64,000 nucleotides of DNA, taken from the NCBI GenBank assembly GCA_003243445.1, contig QFQQ01000019.1:26536-90535 (forward strand), given 5' to 3'. This document shows positions 33,533 through 42,038 of the stretch, piece by piece (within the stretch, counting starts at the first letter, position 1; every line of letters begins with the position of its first letter). The notes beneath the pieces are model-generated. The model was not told the origin of the DNA. It saw nothing but the letters and a program-made list of their open reading frames with translations, and did not search any database. The position numbers and the translations under genes are program-made. The stretch comes from Citrobacter freundii (GTDB lineage: Bacteria; Bacteroidota; Bacteroidia; Chitinophagales; Chitinophagaceae).

Positions 33533-34078
33533 CTAGATTGTTACGTGATAAATCCTCGAATCTTCCTTCACACCGTCCTTCACACAACACGAAGCGGCTT
33601 TACCTGTTTGAATACAGGCCATCTTCGTGGAAGTGCTGAACTTCCTGAATTGTTTGGCCGGCACAAAGTTCTTGTCGACCACGGTCAGCGTTTGTTCTCC
33701 TTCCAGTGAAGATGATTTGACATCGAGGAAGTGAAATGTTTCGCCTGCGATTTCGACATGTTTATCGTTGCCGATAGCCACGTGATCGAAATTACCGGTG
33801 ATTTTCAAACCGCCGACGGAAAAGCCGGCATCTTCTACTGCTTCGCGGATGGCATCTATGTCAACTTTCTGATTTTCTTTGAAAACGATATTAAATGCAG
33901 AATTCTTGATATCAGACTTTACTGATTCCACAAAGGGAACTGCCAGTAAAGCTTTATTGACCGCGTTGCTGCACATGGCGCATGTCAGGCCTGTTGCCTG
34001 TAATGTTGCCTTAGTGAATTGCGCACTTGCAGCCAGCGTCATGAATCCTGCTATCAATAGGACCAATAGCTTTTTCAT
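33533..34078 (-). CDS. Exported heavy-metal-associated (HMA) domain protein
   Basis: 181 residues with signal peptide (1-19, LAASAQ). The HMA domain (about 22-90) holds TGLTCAMCSNAV with C33 and C36. A second region (about 95-181) contains FLDVKSSSLEGEQTLTVVDK and a Cys-rich end with ACIQTGKAASCCVKD. The protein probably binds copper-like metal in the periplasm or on the outer membrane. It follows the other exported HMA gene by 21 bp, in the same transcript. Confidence 0.9.
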   Translation of the reverse strand: MKKLLVLLIAGFMTLAASAQFTKATLQATGLTCAMCSNAVNKALLAVPFVESVKSDIKNSAFNIVFKENQKVDIDAIREAVEDAGFSVGGLKITGNFDHVAIGNDKHVEIAGETFHFLDVKSSSLEGEQTLTVVDKNFVPAKQFRKFSTSTKMACIQTGKAASCCVKDGVKEDSRIYHVTI

Positions 34079-34099
34079 AACTTATGTTTTAAAATGTGA

Positions 34100-34552
34100 T
34101 CAGTTTGTTGTTTCTGAGCAGCATGATTTACCCTTGCTGTCTGCTGAAGCGGTTTTTCCATCTTCTTTGCAGCAGGATGCTTTTTCTTTATTTGCTGCGG
34201 CTGATGGTTGCTCTTCTTTTTTTACACGCTCATATTTGCAGCAGGCATGCAGCTTGTCATACGCTTCGTCAGAACCTCTGAAGTCGCGTGTGTCATAACC
34301 GGATGCAGCCACGCTTTGCTGGATCTTTGCCGCATTGGTGCTTGAGCTGTTGTATTTAACCGTGAGGATCTTTGATTCAGTATTCCAGTCTGCTGCGCTT
34401 GCACCGGCTTTCTTTGCAGCTTTTTCGATGGTGGTTTTGCACATGCCACAATTGCCCGCCACGGAGATCGTGTCGGTTTTTGTTTGTGCGAAAGATGATG
34501 TTGCGAGTGTGAGGCAGATAGCGATTACAGAAAATATTTTAAACGTTTTCAT
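34100..34552 (-). CDS. Exported HMA protein with Cys-Cys rich tail
   Basis: 150 residues from ATG 34552; the signal peptide (IAICLTLATSSFAQ) starts there, while the longer open frame has no signal. VAGNCGMCKTTIEKAAKKAG is the HMA loop (C35, C38). The tail after about residue 95 has three CC pairs: HACCKYE, KASCCKED and KSCCSETTN, in a Lys/Ser/Glu-rich linker, which looks like a low-complexity metal sponge. Its promoter region contains two palindromes (34600-34613; 34631-34663). Role: periplasmic copper-type metal capture, inferred. Confidence 0.88.
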   Translation of the reverse strand: MKTFKIFSVIAICLTLATSSFAQTKTDTISVAGNCGMCKTTIEKAAKKAGASAADWNTESKILTVKYNSSSTNAAKIQQSVAASGYDTRDFRGSDEAYDKLHACCKYERVKKEEQPSAAANKEKASCCKEDGKTASADSKGKSCCSETTN

Positions 34553-34599
34553 TGTTATAATTTGATAATGATATAAAATAGGAATAATAAAAAATAAAC

Positions 34600-34663
34600 G
34601 CAAGTATACTTGCACGTAAATACATACGTCATTGTTATCCTGGTATAATTGCCTGATAACAAT
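34600..34663. promoter_or_regulatory. Operator-like palindromes upstream of the exported HMA genes
   Basis: A perfect 14-bp palindrome GCAAGTATACTTGC lies at 34600-34613, and ATTGTTATC (34631-34639) pairs with GATAACAAT (34655-34663), extended by TACG/CGTA outside. They lie in the 130-bp gap before the HMA gene start at 34552. Candidates for binding by the HMA-AraC regulator of this cluster; no direct evidence. Confidence 0.55.
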
Positions 34664-34682
34664 ACGTAAATTACTCACTATC

Positions 34683-35075
34683 TCATATTCTGAAAACGCA
34701 ATGCTGCAGATAGGTCTCCTGTCCTTTTAACAAAGGCGGAGGCTGCGCATCTGTAAATTCCTGGAATGGAATATTGAAAGAGGGTGTGGAAATAAATTCA
34801 GAAGGGACTTGTACAGGTATCTTTAGTAAGGCAAAATCTGCGGTTACAGAAGGCGACACTTTATGATCGTCATCCATTTTCACCATCTTTACCTCATCCC
34901 TGCAGCAGCCATGCGAATCGGTTATATGCATACCGCATTTGCCACATTCCTTCTCAACTGTAGCAAATAACTGCGTAGAAGCAAGCCTGTTCATACAGTA
35001 ATGCGAATTGATGACGATCCCACTGCTGAAAGCGAGATAACAGAGCATCAATAGTATTACGGCGAGCTTGCGCAT
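34683..35075 (-). CDS. HYC_CC_PP family protein
   Basis: 130 residues. The family-defining pattern is complete: SHYC (H25-Y26-C27), CGKCG (C44, C47), GCC (C57-C58) and PPP (112-114), then TYLQHCVFRI at the end. An N-terminal hydrophobic stretch (LAVILLMLCYLAFSSGIVI) anchors or exports it. These Bacteroidota proteins accompany copper-associated genes; their biochemical role is unknown to me. It heads the metal cluster and has the best promoter in the window, 5 bp upstream of the ATG, implying a nearly leaderless mRNA. Confidence 0.92.
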   Translation of the reverse strand: MRKLAVILLMLCYLAFSSGIVINSHYCMNRLASTQLFATVEKECGKCGMHITDSHGCCRDEVKMVKMDDDHKVSPSVTADFALLKIPVQVPSEFISTPSFNIPFQEFTDAQPPPLLKGQETYLQHCVFRI

Positions 35076-35079
35076 GGAG

Positions 35080-35110
35080 CAAAGATAGGGTTGATTTGGA
35101 AGAAATGCAA
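35080..35110 (-). promoter_or_regulatory. Bacteroidota-type promoter for the HYC_CC_PP gene
   Basis: On the minus strand TTG (35108-35110), 20-bp spacer, TATCTTTG (35080-35087). This matches the TTG / TAnnTTTG housekeeping promoter with ideal spacing. The -7 box ends 5 bp before the ATG, so the transcript has little or no leader. The type C repeat begins just upstream of the -33 element. Confidence 0.75.
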
Positions 35111-35117
35111 GGGGGGG

Positions 35118-35370
35118 GAGACGACGGACGGCGGACGACGGACCGCAGACGGTCGTTTTTTGGACCGCCGACCGCGGACCGCAGACGGGCGTTGATGAAT
35201 CGATATGCGTGGATTTATCGCGTTAAGGAAGGTCTTAAAAAGCGAAGTATTCTTTAGACAATATTAACATCTTACCCAATGACTCGTCCGCCGTCCGCCG
35301 TCTGCGGTCCGCGGTCCTTCACTGTCGGTCTTTCGGCGGTCGGCGGTCGGCGGTCGGCCGTCGGCTGTCC
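35118..35370. repeat. Type C palindrome with CGGACGACGGACC units
   Basis: Left array 35119-35190 and right array 35283-35370 are inverted, GC-rich and built of 7-8 bp units (GCGGACC, GACGGAC and complements GGTCGGC, CCGTCCG). The middle 90 bp is AT-rich and unique. The element ends 5 bp before the porin stop and starts at the -33 box of the HYC_CC_PP gene. Confidence 0.85.
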
Positions 35371-35374
35371 CTCC

Positions 35375-37426
35375 TCAATTCACAAAACTCCAGTAAACCC
35401 CAAACCTCATCACCAACCCCGGATAAGGATAACCCGGTACTTCAATATTGTTTTTTGTAAAGCCAAAACCATTGGTGGAGGAGAGATTGGCCGTATTCAG
35501 GTTTTCAGCGCGATAATAGAATTTGAAACTTTTGATACGGAAATGAACATACCCTGTTACATGCGGGCGTTCATTCCTGATCGTAACAGAATCCTGGTAG
35601 AAGAAACGGCCAAGGACCGGTGAATAATTATCGCCCTTGTAAGGGGTATGATAACGCACTTCCGCGCCAAAGGCAATATCAAGATTCTTGAAACCGAGAT
35701 TGCCTTCATACCCGATCCTGTTGCGCGTGAACAGTGCCGGTACGTTTACTTCTGCATTGCCTACGCGCTGCTGGTAGTACAGATCGATATGCCATTTCCA
35801 GCGGCGGCCAAGATTGACTGTTTTCTGTGCAGTAAGTTGTAACAGATTGAACAATGTCCCCTCCTGCTGCAGCTCATAATAGTTTTTTACGTACGTATAA
35901 TTCGTCAGTACATAGTAGTCCGCTCCAAGACGCAATTGCAGGAAAGGCTGGTACATCGAACCAAACAGGTGGATCGTATTTTCCTTCTTCAGATCGATCT
36001 GTGAAGGCAGCAGATAGAAACTACTGCGGTTATCAAAAATGAATGACGGCGTACGGTTCACATTTTCAAAACCCAGTAATGCATACGCCCGCCTTTTACC
36101 AATGAACCGCTGCAGCGTTCCGTAAGCGTGATAATCGCCGCTGTTATACCCTACAAAATAAAGTTTACCATTTGCTTCGATATTCCATTTCTGATTGCGG
36201 CTTCTGTTGCGGTATTCAGCATGACCGAATACATTATAAAGCGAACTGGTCCCCGTGACTTTCGAACCGGAAAATGTCATGTTCTGTATCGCCGCGCCGA
36301 CTTTAAAGAACTGCTGCAGGTTCTTTGCATCCGGGAACTGGTAGATCGAAAAATCATTAAGGATCTCTTTCCACGAATCCTTGAATTCTATTGTATCACG
36401 ATTTGACGTAGGCGAGAAGGTGATATTATAGCGATCGTGATAATAGGCTGAATCAGGTACATAATCCCGGAAATCATATCTGCGGCTGGTGAACTGGGCT
36501 GTGTATTCAAATCTCAATCTTGGATAGAATAATGGGATCACGGTTGAATCAGTAACCAGTGAATCTTTTTTTCCAAGATCATATTGCTGGCGGATGAGTA
36601 CAGTAAAATCATTGTAACGATTGCCTGTACCCACATCGGTATTGAAAAAGTCGGCTGAGTATGCAGACGTGCCTCCGAGATTTGTATAGATATTGAACCT
36701 GTCTTTATACAAAGGATTGGAAAGACTGAATGTATCCTGTATGCCACCATTCTCCCCTGATTGTATCTTATTGGCAAGAATGATCCCGTAAAGATTATAT
36801 CTTTTGTTCACCGACTGATACCAGGTGGTGAACAGGTAATTATTGTGATTGCTTTTCTGGTTGCGGAAAAACCCCGAAGAGTTGATCAGCCTGTACATGA
36901 AATGGAAGTTCCAGTTAGGCTTGATGTTTTGGGTATGCATCAGTTCGATCTGCTGTTCGGCCCTGCTGCTTAGCACATAATTCAGTTCTGAATAAGGTCT
37001 TGTTGTGTTAAAAAACCGGACCCGTTCAGGTGTCCACCTGTAAATATCAAAAGCGTGAAATCCTGCATCGAACCCGGCCTCCATATTGGGCGTGAAGATG
37101 AGTGAGCGGGACGCGGTGCCTGTATTTCCCAACGTGATATTGGTTGCGGGAATGGGCCAGCGTTTGGAAAAATCGTTGATAGATGAATCGAACTTGAACG
37201 TACGGGTCGAGTCCAGGTAACGATAGCTGATGGTAATGGAATCTTCATTCTTATCCCTTCGTTTCAAACTATCGGTTCCTCCCCCGGCCCTGTTGAAGCT
37301 GCCTCCCATTTGCCGGATACGGCTTCCACCCTGCCTCAGGATGTCCCGCTGGGAAAAAGAAGGTAAAGAAGCAAACAACAGGATCGCTACAAACAGGTAT
37401 GTAAAATTCAGCTTCAGCTTAGTCAT
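35375..37426 (-). CDS. Putative porin, Bacteroidota type
   Basis: 683 residues from ATG 37426, which gives a signal peptide (LFVAILLFASLPSFSQ). A low-complexity Gly/Arg lead (RQGGSRIRQMGGSFNRAGGG) is followed by a long run of aromatic-girdle beta strands (WNFHFMYRLINSSGFF, LRFEYTAQFTSRRYDF, FKFYYRAENLN) and a last strand PGLVMRFGVYWSFVN. The layout matches the putative porin family of Bacteroidota (Porin_10-like, from memory). There is no plug. It is transcribed after the phosphorylase gene with a 198-bp gap. Confidence 0.87.
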   Translation of the reverse strand: MTKLKLNFTYLFVAILLFASLPSFSQRDILRQGGSRIRQMGGSFNRAGGGTDSLKRRDKNEDSITISYRYLDSTRTFKFDSSINDFSKRWPIPATNITLGNTGTASRSLIFTPNMEAGFDAGFHAFDIYRWTPERVRFFNTTRPYSELNYVLSSRAEQQIELMHTQNIKPNWNFHFMYRLINSSGFFRNQKSNHNNYLFTTWYQSVNKRYNLYGIILANKIQSGENGGIQDTFSLSNPLYKDRFNIYTNLGGTSAYSADFFNTDVGTGNRYNDFTVLIRQQYDLGKKDSLVTDSTVIPLFYPRLRFEYTAQFTSRRYDFRDYVPDSAYYHDRYNITFSPTSNRDTIEFKDSWKEILNDFSIYQFPDAKNLQQFFKVGAAIQNMTFSGSKVTGTSSLYNVFGHAEYRNRSRNQKWNIEANGKLYFVGYNSGDYHAYGTLQRFIGKRRAYALLGFENVNRTPSFIFDNRSSFYLLPSQIDLKKENTIHLFGSMYQPFLQLRLGADYYVLTNYTYVKNYYELQQEGTLFNLLQLTAQKTVNLGRRWKWHIDLYYQQRVGNAEVNVPALFTRNRIGYEGNLGFKNLDIAFGAEVRYHTPYKGDNYSPVLGRFFYQDSVTIRNERPHVTGYVHFRIKSFKFYYRAENLNTANLSSTNGFGFTKNNIEVPGYPYPGLVMRFGVYWSFVN

Positions 37427-37624
37427 TTTTAAAGTACCAGGCATTTGTGATCTGCTGGTTTTAATAAAGTGTAAGAGTTTAATGTTAAAGAGCTAAAGGC
37501 AGCGCCGGAACATGCAATAAATCCCGCTATTAATAGCTCCTTCCATGACCTTTTCTCCTTTTCCTCTTTTCAACTCTTAGCCGCAAATTAATTTCCCCCT
37601 GCCACACTTCTCCCCCAAAAATTG

Positions 37625-38449
37625 TTAAATGGATGCCACTAATTGCGTGAACAGTATGCCCAGTTTGGGCTCTGCCTCTTTTGCCGCCTGCAGCACTTCT
37701 TCATGCGTGATCACATTCTCCTCCTCGCGGATACCAAGATCGGTGATCACACTTGCAGCGAAAACTTTTATGCCCATATGATTGGCAACGATGCATTCCT
37801 GTACGGTACTCATACCAACCACATCACCGCCAAGCGCATGGATCAGTTTGTATTCAGCCCTGGTTTCAAAAGTCGGACCGGTAACGGCTACGTACACGCC
37901 TTCTTTCACATCAAACGAATGTTCACGGGCGATCTCTTTTGCTTTAATGACCAGTTCTTTTTTGTATGGTTCGCTCATATCAGGAAAGCGCGGACCAAAT
38001 TCTTCCATGTTTTTTCCTATCAGCGGATTGGGTGTAAAAAAGCTCACATGATCTTTAATGATCATAATATCACCTACTTTGAATGAAGGATTTACTCCGC
38101 CGGCCGCATTGGAAAGTAATAATGTGTGAATGCCCAGCAGCTTCATTACGCGGATCGGGAACACCACTTCCTGCGGTGTATATCCTTCGTAAAAATGGAA
38201 ACGGCCGGCCATTGCCACCACTTTTTTACCGCTCAGTTCGCCAAAGATCAGGCGGCCATTATGCCCCTGCACTGTTGAAACCGGGAAATTCGGTATCTCC
38301 GAATACGGCACCTCTTTCTCGATACTTATCGCATTCGCAAAATTACCAAGGCCACTGCCAAGAACTATTCCGGCTTCCAGCTGATGAGGATATTGCTTCT
38401 TTAAAAATGAAACGGTCTCCTGGAGCTGCTGCATGGGATCGATGGGCAT
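37625..38449 (-). CDS. punA: Purine nucleoside phosphorylase
   Basis: 274 residues, standard for the trimeric class. Motifs: AGIVLGSGLGNFAN (phosphate loop, about 27-40), GRFHFYEGYTP (about 82), SNAAGGVNPSF (about 113), and GPTFETRAEY / GMSTVQECIVANHMG (about 191-225) with the conserved Met and Glu of the base site. The enzyme splits inosine and guanosine with phosphate to free base and ribose-1-phosphate in the cytoplasm. A TATATTTG -7 box lies 23 bp upstream. Confidence 0.96.
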   Translation of the reverse strand: MPIDPMQQLQETVSFLKKQYPHQLEAGIVLGSGLGNFANAISIEKEVPYSEIPNFPVSTVQGHNGRLIFGELSGKKVVAMAGRFHFYEGYTPQEVVFPIRVMKLLGIHTLLLSNAAGGVNPSFKVGDIMIIKDHVSFFTPNPLIGKNMEEFGPRFPDMSEPYKKELVIKAKEIAREHSFDVKEGVYVAVTGPTFETRAEYKLIHALGGDVVGMSTVQECIVANHMGIKVFAASVITDLGIREEENVITHEEVLQAAKEAEPKLGILFTQLVASI

Positions 38450-38471
38450 AGTATTAAAGGAAGATTAGCCG

Positions 38472-38479
38472 CAAATATA
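38472..38479 (-). promoter_or_regulatory. Candidate -7 element for punA
   Basis: Reads TATATTTG on the minus strand, an exact TAnnTTTG match. The place for the -33 element lies in the type C palindrome and no clear TTG is found at normal spacing. Confidence 0.45.
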
Positions 38480-38492
38480 GGCAAATACGGTG

Positions 38493-38611
38493 TCCGTTGA
38501 CCGTTATCCGTTGTCCGCGACTTCATAATCAGCATTCAAAAGCCTACCGCACTTCACGCATGGCTAATAATTCTTCACTCCGGGCAACGGACAACGGTCA
38601 ACGGTCAACTT
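38493..38611. repeat. Type C palindrome with CGTTGAC units in a divergent promoter gap
   Basis: Left arm 38496-38520 (GTTGACCGTTATCCGTTGTCC) and right arm 38583-38609 are inverted copies with two mismatches, made of 8-bp units CCGTTGAC / CCGTTGTC. It sits between the divergent punA and sucC genes, 40 bp before the sucC -7 box. Confidence 0.82.
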
Positions 38612-38650
38612 TTGAGGTTGAAACTTCTCAAACGACATCCTTTTTCGCCC

Positions 38651-38658
38651 TATCTTTG
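38651..38658 (+). promoter_or_regulatory. Candidate -7 element for sucC
   Basis: TATCTTTG, identical to the -7 box of the HYC_CC_PP gene, 17 bp before the sucC ATG. The nearest upstream TTG (38618) is too far at 30 bp. Confidence 0.5.
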
Positions 38659-38675
38659 CGACAAATTTTTTGAAC

Positions 38676-39887
38676 ATGAATCTCCATGAATACCAAGCCA
38701 AGGAACTACTGAAAAAGTACAACGTTCCGGTACAGGAAGGATTTGCCTGCAGCACCGTTCAGGAAGCTGAAGAAGCCTATCGTCAGATCAAAACCGAGAC
38801 AGGCAGCAAGTTTGCCGTAGTAAAAGCCCAGATCCATGCCGGCGGCCGCGGAAAAGGCACGGTGAAGGAAACTGGTATTAACGGAGTAAAAGTTGGCAAA
38901 TCACTGGAAGATATCCAGGAATTTGCAACAAAGATCCTGGGTGGTACACTGGTGACTGTTCAGACCGGCCCTGCCGGTAAAGTCGTAAACAAGATCCTCG
39001 TTGCACAGGATATGTATTATGACGGACCTTCTGAGCGCAAAGAGTTCTATCTCTCTATCCTTCTCGATCGCAGCAAGGGACAGAATGTGATCATGTACAG
39101 CACCGAAGGTGGTATGAATATCGAAGACGTAGCGCATGATACACCTGAAAAGATCTTCAAAGAATGGGTACACCCCGGCGGCGGCCTGCAGGGATTCCAG
39201 GCAAGAAAGATCGCTTTCAACCTGGGTCTGAGCGGCGAAGCATTCAAAAACTGTGTAAAATTCGTTACCAACTTATACAACGCGTATGTAGGTCTTGATT
39301 GTGCAATGCTCGAGATCAACCCGCTCTTTAAAGCTTCTGACGACAAGATCATCGCGGTTGATTGTAAAATGAGCCTGGACGATAACGCGTTGATGCGTCA
39401 TCCTGATATCGCTGCACTGCGTGATATCACGGAAGAAGATCCTACAGAAGTTGAAGCAGGTAAATACAACCTGAACTTCGTTAAGCTCGATGGCAATGTA
39501 GGTTGTATGGTAAATGGTGCCGGCCTCGCGATGGCAACCATGGATATGATCAAACTCAGCGGCGGTGAGCCGGCAAACTTCCTGGACGTAGGCGGTACAG
39601 CGAACGCGCAGACGGTTGAAGCCGGTTTCAAGATCATCATGAAAGATCCGAATGTAAAAGCGATCCTCATCAATATCTTCGGCGGTATCGTTCGTTGCGA
39701 CCGTGTTGCGGCCGGTGTGATCGATGCATACAAAAACCTTGGCAACATCAATATCCCGATCATCGTTCGTCTGCAAGGCACCAACGCCGAAGAAGCGAAA
39801 AAACTGATCGATGAAAGCGGATTGAAAGTACAGAGTGCGATATTGCTGAGTGAAGCGGCGGAGTTGGTGAAGAAAGCAGTAGCTTGA
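38676..39887 (+). CDS. sucC: Succinate-CoA ligase (ADP-forming) subunit beta
   Basis: 403 residues from ATG 38676 (a TTG two codons earlier is less likely). MNLHEYQAKELLKKY opens the ATP-grasp domain; AQIHAGGRGKGTV (about 50) binds nucleotide, CAMLEINPL (about 210) holds the Mg ligands, and GGTANAQTVEAGF plus INIFGGIVRCD (about 335) form the ligase-CoA phosphohistidine loop region. It catalyses the TCA step succinyl-CoA to succinate with ATP formation. The alpha subunit gene is not adjacent, which is usual in this phylum. A strong terminator follows. Confidence 0.97.
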   Translation: MNLHEYQAKELLKKYNVPVQEGFACSTVQEAEEAYRQIKTETGSKFAVVKAQIHAGGRGKGTVKETGINGVKVGKSLEDIQEFATKILGGTLVTVQTGPAGKVVNKILVAQDMYYDGPSERKEFYLSILLDRSKGQNVIMYSTEGGMNIEDVAHDTPEKIFKEWVHPGGGLQGFQARKIAFNLGLSGEAFKNCVKFVTNLYNAYVGLDCAMLEINPLFKASDDKIIAVDCKMSLDDNALMRHPDIAALRDITEEDPTEVEAGKYNLNFVKLDGNVGCMVNGAGLAMATMDMIKLSGGEPANFLDVGGTANAQTVEAGFKIIMKDPNVKAILINIFGGIVRCDRVAAGVIDAYKNLGNINIPIIVRLQGTNAEEAKKLIDESGLKVQSAILLSEAAELVKKAVA

Positions 39888-39942
39888 GAGGGATGATGGC
39901 TGTTCGATGGTCGATGGTCGAACACAGATCAGCAACTTAATA

Positions 39943-39981
39943 TAAAAAAGAGGCCTTTCATCTTTGAAAGGCCTCTTTTTT
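39943..39981 (+). terminator. Terminator after sucC
   Basis: AAAAAAGAGGCCTTTCA pairs with TGAAAGGCCTCTTTTTT around a short loop, with A- and T-runs at both ends, 55 bp after the stop. A short type C word (TTCGATGGTCGATGGTCGAA, 39902) lies between stop and terminator. Confidence 0.88.
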
Positions 39982-40035
39982 ATTTGCCTTATGCGGGTAG
40001 GTTGATCATGGTGTTTTACAGATGGAATAGCCCGG

Positions 40036-40310
40036 TTAGAGGTTCCTGAGATTTGAGAAGTTTGAGAGGTTACTGGAGATTGGTTGATCTGATCGTATAA
40101 AAAAGGTTGCTTGTAGTTTTTAGCTGCAAACAACCTGAAATGTATGAGATGAAATTAAAACAACATATTCTCACTTATAACAAGGCATCTACTTTCTGAA
40201 ACCTCCCAAACCTTCCCAAACCTTCCAAACCTTCCAAACTTCCCAAACATCTCAAACCTCTGAAACCTCTGAAACCTCTGGAACCCCTGGAACCTCTGGA
40301 ACCTCTGCCC
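40036..40310. repeat. Type B element with a 12-unit array of 9-mers
   Basis: Right arm 40194-40308 is a tandem array of about twelve 9-bp units grading from CCAAACCTT through TCAAACCTC and TGAAACCTC to TGGAACCTC. Left arm 40036-40074 contains the complements (GAGGTTCCT, GAAGTTTGAG, GAGGTTACT). A separate hairpin (AGGTTGCTTG facing CAAACAACCT, 40104-40136) sits in the loop. It ends 11 bp before the bestrophin stop. No gene is seen in the gap 39888-40320. Confidence 0.88.
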
Positions 40311-40320
40311 CCTATCTCTT

Positions 40321-41325
40321 CTACGTGAGTATCTGATTGGTAGCCGCAATCGCCCCCGGCAGATCCTTCTCATCGATCATCTCCAGCAGATCGATCTCTA
40401 TCGTTCTTGAAATGGAAGTGATGGGTACATCATTGGGGCCGCCTTCAAATGGATTTTCGGTGTTCTCTCCTACCCTTTCAAGGGTTAAGAAGATCCAGCC
40501 GACGGTAGCGCTGAACGGAATGCCAAGCCAGATCTTCCAGTCGCCGAGCTTGTGGAATTCGGCCAGCACACCAAACGGCACAAGGCAAACAAACAGTCTT
40601 GTCAGCATCTGGCTGATGGTGGCAAACTGCCGCGGATATGGGAAGTTCTTGATCCGTTCGCACTTGCCCTGCTGCTCATACAGATCGACCAGCAGCTTTT
40701 CCATTTCCACATAGTCGAGCGGATCGATCAGGCCTTGTGTCTTTAGTTGTTTTATCTGGGCAGATTGCTGTCCAAGCAAATGCGTTGCCCTGTTCTTTTT
40801 TGAAAGGATATATACAGCTTCTTCTTCGGAAAGATGTGCGCGAAGTTGGTCTTCCAGTTTACCATCCCATTCCGCAATGGAAAAGAGTTTGCCGTAACGG
40901 ATATTGGAAGGTTTTGTTCTGGCTGTTTCCCAGCTGCGTTGTTCTCTTAACTGGTAACGCAGCGCCGTCAGCCACGCGATATGGCGTTGAATGATCGTAC
41001 GTTTGATCGCTTTGATTCCGTCTGTATTTTCTATACCGATAAAATCCCTGACCAGCATTCCCCAGGAACGGCTGGTGTTGACGATCGCGCCGTAGATCTG
41101 CCGCGCTTCCCATGTGCGGTTGTAGGTTTGTGTGTTGCGGAAACCGACGATGAAGGCTGTTGCCGTACCGATCATTGCAATGGGCACCCAGGGAAGCGCC
41201 AGCCATGTCCAACCGGCGAGTTCAAATAACAGGACAGGGATGGATGAGAGAACCAGCATGAAATAAATATCGCTTCTCGTCCATTTCATCATTTCCCTGA
41301 ACGTATACCGTTGACCCGAGTGCAT
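40321..41325 (-). CDS. Bestrophin-family membrane protein
   Basis: 334 residues. Family signature GFRNTQTYNRTWEARQIYGAIVN (about 61-83) follows the first two membrane helices (YFMLVLSSIPVLLFELAGW, WVPIAMIGTATAFIVGF). A second helix pair lies around 235-280 (LFVCLVPFGVLAEFHKLG, GWIFLTLERVGENTENPFE), the Glu/Asn-rich end matching the bestrophin neck. Bacterial bestrophins are pentameric ion channels, in known cases cation-conducting. The gene stands alone on the minus strand. Confidence 0.94.
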   Translation of the reverse strand: MHSGQRYTFREMMKWTRSDIYFMLVLSSIPVLLFELAGWTWLALPWVPIAMIGTATAFIVGFRNTQTYNRTWEARQIYGAIVNTSRSWGMLVRDFIGIENTDGIKAIKRTIIQRHIAWLTALRYQLREQRSWETARTKPSNIRYGKLFSIAEWDGKLEDQLRAHLSEEEAVYILSKKNRATHLLGQQSAQIKQLKTQGLIDPLDYVEMEKLLVDLYEQQGKCERIKNFPYPRQFATISQMLTRLFVCLVPFGVLAEFHKLGDWKIWLGIPFSATVGWIFLTLERVGENTENPFEGGPNDVPITSISRTIEIDLLEMIDEKDLPGAIAATNQILT

Positions 41326-41403
41326 AGGTTTTTATTTTGAAAATAATAAAACACGCTGAAACGAACTGTCATCTTTGAAAAAAATCCTGCAGCAGAATTA
41401 TAA

Positions 41404-41411
41404 TACTTTTG
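41404..41411 (+). promoter_or_regulatory. Candidate -7 element for the GNAT gene
   Basis: TACTTTTG matches TAnnTTTG and lies 16 bp before the ATG at 41428. The nearest TTG (41376) is 25 bp upstream, longer than usual. Confidence 0.4.
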
Positions 41412-41427
41412 CGTAACAAAACGAGTT

Positions 41428-41910
41428 ATGAATATCACGATACGCCCGATCCGGCAAAGCGATAATGCCGCGCTTGCAGTGATCATCCGCAATGCCCTTG
41501 AAGAATTCGGCGCGAACCATCCCGGTACAGTCTACTATGATGCATCAACCGATGCATTGTACGAATTGTTCCGCGAACCCGGCTCCGGTTATTTTGTCGC
41601 TACCAAAGACGAAGAATTACTGGGCGGCGGCGGCATCTTCCCTACTGCCGGCTTACCCGGTGACACCTGTGAACTTGTCAAGATGTATTTACGCCCCGAT
41701 GCACGCGGTACCGGTCTCGGAAAAAAACTCATCGAAACAAGCCTGGACTTTGCAAGGAATGCCGGATATAAAAATGTCTATCTGGAAACGATGCCGGAAT
41801 TAAAGCCAGCACTTAAAGTATATGAAAAGTTTGGGTTTAAATACCTGGATGGACCATTGGGAGACAGCGGGCATACGGGATGTTCGTTGTGGATGAGCAG
41901 GGAGGTGTGA
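41428..41910 (+). CDS. GNAT-family N-acetyltransferase
   Basis: 160 residues. IRPIRQSDNAALAVIIRNAL starts the fold; LVKMYLRPDARGTGLGKKLI (about 88-107) is the acetyl-CoA binding motif with RxxGxG, and VYLETMPELKPALKVYEKFGF is the C-terminal strand-helix typical of GNATs. Substrate is unknown. It appears to be transcribed alone, divergent from the bestrophin gene. Confidence 0.93.
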   Translation: MNITIRPIRQSDNAALAVIIRNALEEFGANHPGTVYYDASTDALYELFREPGSGYFVATKDEELLGGGGIFPTAGLPGDTCELVKMYLRPDARGTGLGKKLIETSLDFARNAGYKNVYLETMPELKPALKVYEKFGFKYLDGPLGDSGHTGCSLWMSREV

Positions 41911-42038
41911 GGAGAGAAAAACTGGAATAATTAAATTACCAATACCCTGGTACAGCATTTTTCAGGAACGCCGAACGCTTCATTTACTGCTCTGTAAAGC
42001 TTAACGCTAACGGTGAACGTAGGTTAGCGTATTCCTCA

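Noticed and set aside
39273..40133. 286-codon minus-strand frame
   Set aside because: It is antisense to sucC and its terminator.
40194..40308. Possible CRISPR array because of regular short repeats
   Set aside because: Units are only 9 bp, directly adjacent, with no spacers and no cas genes; it is a tandem repeat.
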